DNA of 64,000 nucleotides, from NCBI RefSeq assembly GCF_000622405.1, contig NZ_JASF01000005.1, positions 930,001 through 994,000 of the forward strand. The letters are read 5' to 3'. Below are positions 23,956 through 33,005 of this stretch, piece by piece. The notes beneath the pieces were generated by a model, which was given only the letters and a program-made list of their open reading frames with translations, did no database searches and had not been told where the DNA came from. The position numbers were made by a program, and so were the translations under genes. Position 1 is the stretch's first letter, and every line of letters starts with the position of its first letter. The DNA comes from Sulfitobacter donghicola DSW-25 = KCTC 12864 = JCM 14565. Its GTDB lineage: Bacteria > Pseudomonadota > Alphaproteobacteria > Rhodobacterales > Rhodobacteraceae.

Positions 23956-25059
23956 TCAATGAAGCAAAGGCCGCGCAGTGGCAATCGCAGCCCTTTCGAT
24001 CATCCGCTTAACGGTCCTCAGGCTCGGGCCACTCATGTCTCCGTGACAAGTCCAGATGATCTCTTCGAGAGCTGTGATCACCTCATCTGGAAGTTCACTC
24101 GCCTTACCCAAGCGCTGCGCGAAACCAATCAAATGCTGCTTAGATACTTGTTGGAGTTCCAACGGCGGACAGCGGCTCAAAAGGGGCTCGGGAAGGCCAC
24201 GCAAACTATTCGCCGTCAGCACCCAACCGACCCACGAGAGATCAAATTGAACCCGGTAGTATGGGCATTGCCAAGTCTTCGCTGTCATTCTTTCCAAGAG
24301 AGGCAAAAGGCCATCGGTCAAGCTGAAACGCAGCCCTTTCTCTGAGGTCACGTCTCCCGCCTTTTCCACTTCATCAACAACAATAATCGGATTAGCACAT
24401 CTCTCTCTGATGATCGTCTCAATGACCTTACCAGGCCCGGCACTTCCCCACCCGCGCTGCGATCCAACCAGAGCAAAGCTGGCAGGCTCACCGGTAGCAT
24501 CAATGACAGTAGTCGGCACTTCAAGCAGGTTGCCCAGCCTCCGCGCCCAGTGGGATTTGCCGACACCCGGTGGGCCGAGAAGCAAAAGTGGCGCAAACTG
24601 GATGCTGGGACGGCCCTCGCGAACGGATTTCCGCATCGCGTGCCAGATGTGCTCGGTGGCAGGAGCCATCCAAGGCATCTCCTCATGCAGGGCCGCAGCA
24701 AGGACGTCGGCATCATGTTCGTTGGAAACTCTCGAGACCGTCGCACCGTTCTGTAGCCTGCGAAGGGCAGTGCGCTCCTCGGTCCTCAGGTGCTGCATCC
24801 CTGTCGCTGCTTCCTGCAGCTCAACATATCTCAAAGCGCGCCTCTCGATCTTGATCTTATCTCGAGTCGAAAGAGAGTTCGCAGAAAGTTCGAACGTTTC
24901 CGTCGGTCCATCTTCTGCAAATCTCTCAGTTTGCTCGGCGGCGCATCGCTGCTCGCGAAAGCCTCTCAGAAATCGCGAGAACCTCCGCTCAAGTTCGGCG
25001 ACCGTAGGGGTTTTGTCGAAGAAGCGAACGTTCGCGATTGGGATGTTTGATTTAAGCAT
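23956..25059 (-). CDS. Lon-like AAA+ ATPase without protease domain
   Basis: In this 367-residue protein, an N-terminal coiled, charged region (1-120) precedes an AAA+ module: Walker A LLGPPGVGKSHWARRL near 163, a Lon-like LVGSQRGWGSAGPGKV, Walker B PIIVVDEVEKA near 226, sensor-1 VLTANS, and an arginine finger region LSRCPP. A small helical lid (LRTVKRMIERA) ends the protein. Lon's catalytic Ser/Lys domain is absent, so it probably remodels or moves a partner. The ATG at 25059 has AAAGGA upstream. It is the outermost gene of the island, beside the conserved chromosome. Its function is not known. Confidence 0.7.
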   Translation of the reverse strand: MLKSNIPIANVRFFDKTPTVAELERRFSRFLRGFREQRCAAEQTERFAEDGPTETFELSANSLSTRDKIKIERRALRYVELQEAATGMQHLRTEERTALRRLQNGATVSRVSNEHDADVLAAALHEEMPWMAPATEHIWHAMRKSVREGRPSIQFAPLLLLGPPGVGKSHWARRLGNLLEVPTTVIDATGEPASFALVGSQRGWGSAGPGKVIETIIRERCANPIIVVDEVEKAGDVTSEKGLRFSLTDGLLPLLERMTAKTWQCPYYRVQFDLSWVGWVLTANSLRGLPEPLLSRCPPLELQQVSKQHLIGFAQRLGKASELPDEVITALEEIIWTCHGDMSGPSLRTVKRMIERAAIATARPLLH

Positions 25060-25278
25060 AACGGATTCCTTTCAGATCCCAGTACACAGCTTTGCCATGC
25101 ACCGGTTGCCTGACCGAGGGTCTGACATTGAGAATGATATGAAAGGCTCCGGAGCCTTGGAACGTATAAAGAACAAACCTATCGCCGCGTCAACGCTACT
25201 CACCGATACTTAAGACAAGCAGATGAGGCAGCACTCCATCTGATAGAAAAACCCCTTAAGTCACTGATACAAAAAGAA

Positions 25279-25306
25279 ACCACCGGCAACTCTTGCTGCC
25301 GGTGGT
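25279..25306 (-). terminator. Rho-independent terminator of the ribonucleotide reductase gene
   Basis: A perfect 10-bp stem ACCACCGGCA/TGCCGGTGGT with an 8-base loop is followed on the minus strand by TTCTTTTTG, 84 bp beyond the nrdJ stop. Nothing else was seen in 25060-25389. Confidence 0.85.
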
Positions 25307-25389
25307 CATTTGATCTGGGTCGAGAGGACAAAAAAACCTACATAATGGTCATTTTATGGTGTGTCTCACAACACCCTTAGACATCCCTC

Positions 25390-27678
25390 TTAGCCGCATT
25401 TGCTATGGCCACAGCTACCGCATGTCATGCAGCCTTCAACCATACGCAAATCATACTGGCCGCAGCTGGGGCAGGCTTTACCCTTTGGCTGATCCAAACC
25501 AACGATTTTCGCCTGTGGGTCAGATTTCAACCCCATGCCTTCGCCTTCGATAAATCCTGTAGCAACCATATGCTGTTCGATCACACTACCAATCGCGGCA
25601 AGGATAGACGGGATGTATTTACCCCCCATCCACGCTCCACCGCGCGGGTCGAATACGGCTTTCAGCTCTTCAACAACAAAGGACACATCGCCACCGCGAC
25701 GGAACACTGCCGAAACCATCCGCGTCAATGCGACGGTCCATGCGAAATGCTCCATGTTTTTGGAGTTAATGAACACCTCAAACGGACGACGGTGCCCCCC
25801 GACGATCAGATCGTTGACCGTGATGTAGAGCGCATGTTCGCTATCGGGCCATTTGATCTTGTAGGTTGATCCCTCCAACTCTTCTGGGCGATCCAATGGC
25901 TCGGACATATAGATGACATCGCCATGCGGTTCCTGCGGTTCCTCGCCATTGTGGCTAACGACTTCTGGCGCCTGCTTTTTATCCTCGGAAACGGAAAGAA
26001 CAGAACCGGTCACATCGTTTGGACGATAGGTTGTGCAGCCCTTACAGCCGGTGTCCCACGCCTCCATGTAGACCTCTTTGAATGTATCAAACGAGATGTC
26101 TTCCGGGCAGTTAATCGTTTTCGAAATACTGGAGTCGATCCATTTCTGCGCTGCCGCCTGCATTTTCACGTGCTCTAGTGGCGCCAGTGTCTGTGCATTG
26201 ACGAAATAGTCGGGCAGCTCACGGTCGCCGAATTTTTCACGCCACATCTGCACGGCATAATCTACAACTTCTTCTTCGGTACGGCTGCCGTCCTTTTGCA
26301 GAACCTTGCGTGTGTAGGCGTAGGCAAAGACTGGCTCGATCCCCGAAGAAACATTGCCCGCATATAGGCTGATCGTACCCGTCGGCGCGATAGAGGTCAG
26401 CAGCGCGTTGCGGATGCCGTGGGTACGGATCGCTTCGCGCACATCCTCATCCATGGCACGCATGGTGCCAGACGCCAGATATTCTTCGGCGTCAAACAGC
26501 GGGAATGCGCCTTTTTCCTTTGCCAACTCCACCGAGGCCAGATACGCGGCGCGCGCAATCGCGTGCATCCACTGCTCCGTCTGACGCGCCGCCTCGTCCG
26601 AGCCATAGCGCAGCCCCAACATCAAAAGCGCATCCGCCAGCCCCGTAACACCAAGGCCGATCCGACGTTTGTTTTTGGCTTCTTGCGCTTGGGCTTCCAA
26701 CGGGAACTGGGACACATCAACGACGTTATCCATCATGCGAACCGATGTCGCGACCAGCTCATTCAGGGCAGTTACGTCCAGCGCGGCAGCGTCCTCAAAC
26801 GGTGCACTTACAAGACGCGCCAAATTGATCGAGCCCAGCAGACAGGCGCCATAGGGTGGCAGAGGTTGCTCACCACATGGATTGGTCGCGGCGATTGTTT
26901 CGCAATAGCTCAGGTTATTTGCCTTGTTGATGCGGTCGATGAAAATCACACCTGGCTCGGCGAAATCATATGTCGCTTGCATGATCGCGTTCCACAGGTC
27001 CAGCGCCTGAACAGTCTTATAGACCTTCCCGTCAAACTTTAGATCCCACGGGCCGTTTGCCTTGACCGCTTCCATAAACGGGTCCGTAATCAGAACAGAC
27101 ATGTTGAACATGCGCAAACGTGCAGCGTCTGATTTTGCTGTGATGAAATCCTCTACATCAGGGTGGTCACAGCGCATGGTTGCCATCATAGCACCGCGGC
27201 GCGATCCCGCAGACATGATCGTGCGGCACATCGCATCCCAAACATCCATAAACGACAGCGGGCCAGATGCATCTGCCGAAACACCCAAAACGTCAGCGCC
27301 TTTGGGACGGATGGTAGAGAAATCATAGCCGATCCCGCCGCCCTGCTGCATGGTTAGGGCCGCCTCTTTCAACATGTCGAAAATGCCGGACATGCTGTCA
27401 GGCACAGTGCCCATAACAAAACAGTTAAACAGCGTTACGCGGCGCGCGGTACCTGCACCCGCTGTGATACGGCCAGCTGGCAGATATTTAAAATCTTCCA
27501 GCGCCTCGAAAAACGTTTCTTCCCAGCCTTCTTTGTCATTCTCTACCTGCGCCAGATCATGCGCGATGCGGCGCCATGTATCCTCGACGGTGACGTCGTG
27601 GGGCGTACCATCAGCCGCTTTGAAACGGTATTTCATATCCCAAATCTGTTCGGCGATTGGGGCAGCAAAGCGGGTCAT
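25390..27678 (-). CDS. nrdJ: Adenosylcobalamin-dependent (class II) ribonucleotide reductase
   Basis: This 762-residue enzyme reduces ribonucleotides to deoxyribonucleotides using a B12-derived thiyl radical. The motifs are LFNCFVM (reducible Cys), the NPCGE active-site motif followed by QPLPPYGACLLGSINL, and APTGTISLYAGNVSSGIEP. The C-terminal tail, CPSC...CMTCGSCGHSKCG, is the Cys-rich, metal-binding tail usual for this class. I use ATG 27678, with AAGGA upstream, not the longer frame. It stands alone with its own terminator, and the gene divergent to it is DUF1489. I saw no cobalamin riboswitch or obvious NrdR box in the short upstream gap. Confidence 0.95.
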   Translation of the reverse strand: MTRFAAPIAEQIWDMKYRFKAADGTPHDVTVEDTWRRIAHDLAQVENDKEGWEETFFEALEDFKYLPAGRITAGAGTARRVTLFNCFVMGTVPDSMSGIFDMLKEAALTMQQGGGIGYDFSTIRPKGADVLGVSADASGPLSFMDVWDAMCRTIMSAGSRRGAMMATMRCDHPDVEDFITAKSDAARLRMFNMSVLITDPFMEAVKANGPWDLKFDGKVYKTVQALDLWNAIMQATYDFAEPGVIFIDRINKANNLSYCETIAATNPCGEQPLPPYGACLLGSINLARLVSAPFEDAAALDVTALNELVATSVRMMDNVVDVSQFPLEAQAQEAKNKRRIGLGVTGLADALLMLGLRYGSDEAARQTEQWMHAIARAAYLASVELAKEKGAFPLFDAEEYLASGTMRAMDEDVREAIRTHGIRNALLTSIAPTGTISLYAGNVSSGIEPVFAYAYTRKVLQKDGSRTEEEVVDYAVQMWREKFGDRELPDYFVNAQTLAPLEHVKMQAAAQKWIDSSISKTINCPEDISFDTFKEVYMEAWDTGCKGCTTYRPNDVTGSVLSVSEDKKQAPEVVSHNGEEPQEPHGDVIYMSEPLDRPEELEGSTYKIKWPDSEHALYITVNDLIVGGHRRPFEVFINSKNMEHFAWTVALTRMVSAVFRRGGDVSFVVEELKAVFDPRGGAWMGGKYIPSILAAIGSVIEQHMVATGFIEGEGMGLKSDPQAKIVGLDQPKGKACPSCGQYDLRMVEGCMTCGSCGHSKCG

Positions 27679-27854
27679 GGCGATTCCTTGAATGATAGTG
27701 TGGAGGTGGCAGACCATAGCCTAAAGCACAAAAAACACCACCATTCTTTCGATGATTTTCGGTCTTGCAACCACAAGAGTTTGCATCTAGTTCCCCATGC
27801 CCTACCCTATGATGTGGCTCGGGTGAGTCTGTGGATAATTTGGTGGGTAAATCT

Positions 27855-28289
27855 ATGAGCAACAAGACCGTTAATCTTATCAAACTGTCCGTCGGCACCG
27901 AAAGTGTTGAACAACTGGCCGAATGGCAGACACTGCGCGCCCAAAAATCCGTTGATGGTTTCACGTTCCATACCACTCGCATGTGGCCCAAACGCGAGGC
28001 CGAAATACTGAATGGCGGTTCTATTTACTGGGTCATCAAGGGCGAAATCTCTGCGCGCCAGAGAATCATCCGCTTTGACGAAAAAATTGGCGAGGATGGC
28101 ATCCGCCGTTGTTCGATTGTCTTGGACAACGAAATCATCCCGACAGTATCTGCCCTCAAACGCCCCTTTCAAGGGTGGCGATACCTTACCCCTGATGACG
28201 CGCCAGCTGACCTTCCCAAAGGGCGCGATTCAGAAGAGGCATTGCCCGTCGAACTGAACCGCGCCTTGGCCGAAATCGGTGTGATCTAA
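27855..28289 (+). CDS. DUF1489 family protein
   Basis: A 144-residue soluble protein of unknown function, widely conserved in alphaproteobacteria. Family-like stretches include FHTTRMWPKR, GGSIYWVIKG, and FQGWRYL with Pro/Asp after it. The ATG at 27855 follows GGTGGG; an in-frame GTG lies eight codons earlier. The gene runs convergently into hisG, with a four-base overlap of stops and no room for a terminator. Confidence 0.85.
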   Translation: MSNKTVNLIKLSVGTESVEQLAEWQTLRAQKSVDGFTFHTTRMWPKREAEILNGGSIYWVIKGEISARQRIIRFDEKIGEDGIRRCSIVLDNEIIPTVSALKRPFQGWRYLTPDDAPADLPKGRDSEEALPVELNRALAEIGVI

Positions 28290-28975
28290 ACCAGCTTTTC
28301 CAGCAATTTATCAAGGCACGCACGTTCAGCACTGTCCATGTCAGCGACGCGTGATTGCCACAGCGTCGCCTGACTGCGCAGCATTAATCCGTCCGACAGG
28401 ATTTTCAGGTGGTTCGCCCGCAATGTTTCACCCGTTGATGTAATATCGGCAATGGCTTCGGCTGTTTCATTGGCGACGCTGCCCTCTGTTGCGCCTTGGC
28501 TGTCTACCAATGCGTAATCCGCAACCCCTGCTTCGCGCAGGAATTCACGCACCAAACGGTGATATTTCGTCGCGATGCGCATACGATATCCATGGGTCTC
28601 GCGAAAAGCTGCCGCAGCCGCGTCCAGATCATGCAGCGTATCCACATCCGTCCACCCTTGGGGCACGGCAAGGATCAAATCCGCATGCCCAAACCCCAGC
28701 TCGGCGACTGGTTCGACCGACTGATCCCACAGCGCCAGCTTTTCCTGAACCAAATCGGTTCCTGTTACGCCCAGATGAATACGACCAGCGGCCAGCTCAC
28801 GCGGGATTTCACCCGCCGAGAGCAAAACCAATGCAACGCCATCGATCCCTTCGACCACGCCCGCGTATTCCCGTTCTGACCCCGTTCGCGCCAGCTGAAT
28901 ACCGCGGACACCAAACCAGTCAAAAGTCTTTTCCATCAACCGTCCTTTGGACGGGACACCCAGCTTAATGGTCAT
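28286..28975 (-). CDS. hisG: ATP phosphoribosyltransferase, short catalytic subunit
   Basis: It catalyses the first step of histidine synthesis, joining ATP and PRPP. At 229 residues it is the short HisG form, lacking the C-terminal allosteric domain and needing HisZ. Typical motifs are KLGVPSKGRL at the start and DSQGATEGSVANETAEAIADITSTG in the PRPP/ATP region. Its start overlaps the hisZ stop (ATGA), so the two subunits are made together. Confidence 0.95.
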   Translation of the reverse strand: MTIKLGVPSKGRLMEKTFDWFGVRGIQLARTGSEREYAGVVEGIDGVALVLLSAGEIPRELAAGRIHLGVTGTDLVQEKLALWDQSVEPVAELGFGHADLILAVPQGWTDVDTLHDLDAAAAAFRETHGYRMRIATKYHRLVREFLREAGVADYALVDSQGATEGSVANETAEAIADITSTGETLRANHLKILSDGLMLRSQATLWQSRVADMDSAERACLDKLLEKLV

Positions 28976-30051
28976 TGGCTGCTCTCCAGTTCCAACATCA
29001 CACCGGGGCGCATGACACCGCCTACCGCAGGAATTTCACGCCCTTGGCCCAGACGGCGGGTTAACGCATCATACCGCCCACCTGTTGCCAGCGGTGGCAG
29101 ATCAGGGCGATCAACCGAACGGAACCCAAAGACAAAGCCGTCATAATATTCCATCGACGTGCGCCCATAGCTTCCTTCAAAAGCCAGCTTATCGACATCC
29201 ACACCACGGGATTTCAATGCATCCTTACGGGCAACCACACCTGCAACAGCAGGGATAATCACCGGCAAATCAACCGACAAATCATGCAGCTGCTCTATCG
29301 CATCAGGCAGCGAGGCTGAAATATCCAAAAGCGCTTCGATCAGATCGACATCTTTTTGAGAAATCGGCGGTGTCTTGGCGTCTTCTCTCAGGGCTGCGAT
29401 ACGGTGATCAATCTCATGCTGACGCCGCGCGCCGACCAATGGCGCCCCAGCATCCACATCCCCTGCCAGCAACGCTTCACGCGTGGGCGAAACAGGAACC
29501 CCGCCGGAAAAGCGCTCTAGCAGCGCACGGAAACGGCGCGGTCGCCAGATATGGCGCATCAGGGCCTTTTTGCGCATGTCGCTGGTATCTAGACCCTCTA
29601 CAACGGCCATCAACACACCAATATCACCCGTAACGGCCCGAACGCGGTAAGGTTCCAATGCGTTGGCGATCAGCGCGAAAACTTCCGCGTCACTCGCCGC
29701 TGGATCAGCGCGTTCAAAAACTTCGTAGCCAACCTGCACATATTCATTTGCGCGAGCGGGATCATTTTCCTGCCGCCTGAAAACTTCGCCAGCATAGGTA
29801 TAGCGGGCCGGTTCGGCGCCAATGGCCATATGCATCTGCACCACTGGAACCGTGAAATCCGGCCGCAGCATCTGCTCTCCGCGCAAAGCATCCGAGGTCA
29901 CATAAGCGCGCGCACGAATATCTTCACCGTACAAATCCAGCAAAGTATCGGCTGGTTGCAGGATAGGCGGCTCTACCGCTTGGGCGCCTTGCGCCTCAAA
30001 GCCCGCACGCAGCTGCGCGGCTTTTGCGTTTGTTTCTGCTCGTGTTGGCAT
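28972..30051 (-). CDS. hisZ: ATP phosphoribosyltransferase regulatory subunit
   Basis: A 359-residue HisRS-like regulatory subunit that completes and feedback-controls short HisG. It keeps class II synthetase-like segments (RPDFTVPVVQMH, FRRQENDPARANEYVQ, GGRYDALTRRLG) but not the full HisRS signature or anticodon-binding domain. It overlaps hisS by one base (TAATG) and hisG by four. The adjacent HisRS makes the origin by duplication plain. Confidence 0.93.
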   Translation of the reverse strand: MPTRAETNAKAAQLRAGFEAQGAQAVEPPILQPADTLLDLYGEDIRARAYVTSDALRGEQMLRPDFTVPVVQMHMAIGAEPARYTYAGEVFRRQENDPARANEYVQVGYEVFERADPAASDAEVFALIANALEPYRVRAVTGDIGVLMAVVEGLDTSDMRKKALMRHIWRPRRFRALLERFSGGVPVSPTREALLAGDVDAGAPLVGARRQHEIDHRIAALREDAKTPPISQKDVDLIEALLDISASLPDAIEQLHDLSVDLPVIIPAVAGVVARKDALKSRGVDVDKLAFEGSYGRTSMEYYDGFVFGFRSVDRPDLPPLATGGRYDALTRRLGQGREIPAVGGVMRPGVMLELESSQ

Positions 30052-31547
30052 TAGCTGTAAAGCTCCAGAATTTCGCGCACTTTCGCAACCAGATCACCGC
30101 GCGCGACTTCGTATTGGCTGGGGCGGTCACGCCATTCTTCCAATGTTGCGCCTTCGGCCATCTTTGCCCCAAGGATCAGATCCTTGATTTGGATCACGCC
30201 GCGCTCATGCTCTTCGCCGCCTTCGATCACTGCGATCGGGCTGCCGCGTTTATCGGCGTATTTCAACTGGTTGCCAAAGTTCTTGGGATTCCCAAGGTAA
30301 ACTTCCGCACGGATGCCAGCCTGCCGCAGCTCGGCCACCATTTCCTGATAATCCGCCATGCGCGCCTTATCCATCACCGTCACAACAACCGGACCCTGAG
30401 ACGTGGTATCCATCCGCCCCTTGGCATGCAAAGCGGCCAATAGACGATCAACGCCAATCGACACACCCGTTGCGGGCACTTCCTGTCCAGTGAAACGCTT
30501 CACTAGGTCATCATAACGACCACCCCCCGCAACTGAACCAAAGTTGCGCGCGCGCCCTTTGTCGTCTTTGATCTCGAATGTCAGCTCGGCCTCATAAACA
30601 GGGCCAGTGTAATACCCCAGCCCACGAACAACAGAGGGGTCAATTTCGATCCGGTCAGGTCCGTAACCGCCCGCCGCCAACAGCTCGGCGATGGTCTCCA
30701 GCTCGGACACACCTTCGATGCCTACCGCGCTGTCACCGACCAGTTCACGCAAGCGCGCACAAGTGGCAGCGCCATCGCCACGTTTGGCCTGCATAAAGCC
30801 CATGACCACATCGGCCTGAGCATCGCCAAGCCCTGCACCATCGGTAAAATCACCGCTGTCGTCTTTGCGGCCTTCCCCCAGCAGCGCACGCACGCCATCC
30901 GGCCCAAGGCGGTCCAGCTTGTCAATCGCGCGCAAGACAATGCCGCGCTCGGCCTCTTTGTCATCGCCAGACAGGCCAGCAACCTCTAGAACGCCATTCA
31001 AGACCTTTCGGTTATTCACCCGCACAACATAATCGCCGCGAGCAATGCCAACCTCTTCGAGGCAATCAGATAACATCGCGCAAATTTCTGCATCCGCAGC
31101 GACCGACCCAGCACCTACCGTATCCGCATCACATTGGTAAAACTGGCGATACCGCCCCGGACCTGGTTTTTCGTTGCGCCAAACAGGCCCCATCGCATAA
31201 CGGCGATAGGGCGTGGGCAAATCGTTGCGGTGTTGGGCATAAACCCGAGCCAGCGGCGCCGTCAGATCATAGCGCAGCGCCAGCCAATCCCCCTGCTTTT
31301 CCGATTCCGCATCTTCTTGCCATGCAAAAACACCTTCATTCGGGCGATCGACATCTGGCAAAAACTTGCCCAGCGCTTCAACCTTTTCCACTGCCGCGCT
31401 TTCCAAAGCGTCAAAACCGTATCGATGATATACGCCTGCAATCTTGGCCAGCATTTCAGCGCGCTGCGTAACTTCGGCACCGAAATAATCACGAAACCCG
31501 CGTGGCGTTTCCGCCTTTGGGCGTGGGGTCTTTTTAGGCTTAGCCAT
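30051..31547 (-). CDS. hisS: Histidyl-tRNA synthetase
   Basis: This 498-residue class II synthetase charges tRNA-His. Motif 1 begins near [10 protein letters not shown], motif 2 is [16 protein letters not shown], the HisRS-specific block is [11 protein letters not shown] with [12 protein letters not shown], and motif 3 is [10 protein letters not shown]. The C-terminal anticodon domain includes [14 protein letters not shown] basic leader ([16 protein letters not shown]) precedes the core. It heads the hisS-hisZ-hisG operon. Confidence 0.95.
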   Translation of the reverse strand: MAKPKKTPRPKAETPRGFRDYFGAEVTQRAEMLAKIAGVYHRYGFDALESAAVEKVEALGKFLPDVDRPNEGVFAWQEDAESEKQGDWLALRYDLTAPLARVYAQHRNDLPTPYRRYAMGPVWRNEKPGPGRYRQFYQCDADTVGAGSVAADAEICAMLSDCLEEVGIARGDYVVRVNNRKVLNGVLEVAGLSGDDKEAERGIVLRAIDKLDRLGPDGVRALLGEGRKDDSGDFTDGAGLGDAQADVVMGFMQAKRGDGAATCARLRELVGDSAVGIEGVSELETIAELLAAGGYGPDRIEIDPSVVRGLGYYTGPVYEAELTFEIKDDKGRARNFGSVAGGGRYDDLVKRFTGQEVPATGVSIGVDRLLAALHAKGRMDTTSQGPVVVTVMDKARMADYQEMVAELRQAGIRAEVYLGNPKNFGNQLKYADKRGSPIAVIEGGEEHERGVIQIKDLILGAKMAEGATLEEWRDRPSQYEVARGDLVAKVREILELYS

Positions 31548-31741
31548 GACATACCTCGAAAAGGATAAAATCTCGCCTCGGCTCTAACGGATGCAGGGGC
31601 GCGGGGCAAGCAACAGCAGGGAGATCATCGTTCAGCGTGACCCTTTGCAACGGGCTCCAGAATAGCATCGCAGCCCTGCAGGGCTGTGTCCGTAGGATCA
31701 AGCCCATTGCGGAACAGCGCGAAGCGGCCTAGGTGGGCACC

Positions 31742-31936
31742 ATGGAACAGTTAGAAGAACAAATCGCTCACCTACTCCGCGCCGTTGATGATCTTTCGGA
31801 TATTGTTGCGCACCAACAGGATGAAATCGACCGCCTGAACAGGCGCGTTGAGATGTTGATGCGACGTGAAGGCGAACGAGAGGCCTCTGGCAGCGGCGGC
31901 GTTGTCGTCGGAGACGAACGCCCCCCTCACTATTAA
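31742..31936 (+). CDS. slyX: SlyX family protein
   Basis: A 64-residue coiled-coil protein; the core EQIAHLLRAVDDLSDIVAHQ continues to a QDEIDRLNRRVEMLM heptad pattern, and it ends in PPHY, the typical SlyX tail. Its function is unknown beyond a link to SlyD in enterobacteria. I chose ATG 31742; a GTG lies three codons earlier. The gene ends six bases from the convergent lipoprotein gene. Confidence 0.85.
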   Translation: MEQLEEQIAHLLRAVDDLSDIVAHQQDEIDRLNRRVEMLMRREGEREASGSGGVVVGDERPPHY

Positions 31937-31941
31937 GTCGT

Positions 31942-32904
31942 TCAGTTTACTGACTTTACCGCTGACGCAACGACCTCGCCATCGTGCACCAGAAACTCTT
32001 TCCATTTTCCATTGTGCTCGTGAAATTCATACGCGCTGACAAACGCTGCCAGACCGTCCAGCTTGTCAATCTTGACGCCACATGGCTCTTTCTTACGGGC
32101 ACGGCAGACTTTTGATTTCACTTTATCATAGGCCTCGTCGGTCTTGGCGTAGGGCAAATGTTTACCTGCAGGGCTAAAGCGAATTTGTTCATAAAATGAA
32201 GGCTTCCCAAAAAGGGCATTCGCCGCGGTAAACTGACGCGGACAATTGTCACCAAAGCCCGTTATATAAAAAGTACGCTTATCCCGCACGCTGGGATTGC
32301 TGTCATACAAGGCAAACCCGCGCCGGCCAGATCCATCCAGTTTTTTGCCTAGCGATTTGCCTTTGGCTTCGCAGACACGTGCAATCTCGCCAAATGCCAA
32401 AACGGTCCCCAGTGGAACGTCGCGTGCATCAGGGCCTGTTCGCGGCTTGTCCTTTTTGGTCGCCCCGCCAAACAATCCGATACCCCGTTTTTTTTCAGGC
32501 TCATCCACTGGCGGGGTCGCGGGTTCTGCTGGCAGAGCGGCCAATTCAATGGCCGACGCCGATTCTACTGGGGTTGTTTCAATAACCACAGGTTCAGATT
32601 GTGATGCAGCAACATCGGCGGCAACGGCTGCAGCGGCATCGCTATTTGCAACCCGTTTCACCAAGCCGCTAAAGAAACCACCCGTTTCTTTGCTCTTGGG
32701 TTCTTCAGCCACTTGCGCAGGCACATCCCCTTCTGCGGCCTCGGTGCCAAGGAATCCTTCGCGTGCAACTTCTTGCGCATCGGGCAGAGCCGCAGCAGTG
32801 GCGTCTTCGCTTACGTCAACATCCGTCAGACGGTCGACACCCGCAAGCGGATCACCACAGGCGGCAAGGGTCAATAAAACAACGGCAACTAGTAAATGGC
32901 GCAA
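31942..32904 (-). CDS. Hypothetical lipoprotein
   Basis: A 320-residue protein with a lipoprotein signal peptide (MRHLLVAVVLLTLAACGD, lipobox LAAC). Residues 30-160 are Ala/Glu/Pro-rich and probably disordered. A folded C-terminal domain (about 165-320) contains four or five cysteines (RVCEAKG, DNCPRQF, SKVCRARKKEPCG) likely in disulfides, and ends FLVHDGEVVASAVKSVN. I recognise no named domain. It lies downstream of dnaE on the same strand, with a gap of about 100 bp. Confidence 0.75.
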   Translation of the reverse strand: MRHLLVAVVLLTLAACGDPLAGVDRLTDVDVSEDATAAALPDAQEVAREGFLGTEAAEGDVPAQVAEEPKSKETGGFFSGLVKRVANSDAAAAVAADVAASQSEPVVIETTPVESASAIELAALPAEPATPPVDEPEKKRGIGLFGGATKKDKPRTGPDARDVPLGTVLAFGEIARVCEAKGKSLGKKLDGSGRRGFALYDSNPSVRDKRTFYITGFGDNCPRQFTAANALFGKPSFYEQIRFSPAGKHLPYAKTDEAYDKVKSKVCRARKKEPCGVKIDKLDGLAAFVSAYEFHEHNGKWKEFLVHDGEVVASAVKSVN

Positions 32905-33005
32905 GGCGATACTCCCAAGGATTGCGGCACTGCTTAACGAAGCTACGCAGGGCCGTCCAGCAAGTCTAGAGGTGCGGGATCAACACACCAACCATGGGTT
33001 GTGGT

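Noticed and set aside
27679..27854. Cobalamin riboswitch or NrdR box before nrdJ
   Set aside because: The gap is short and shows neither a B12-box nor an NrdR-like palindrome.
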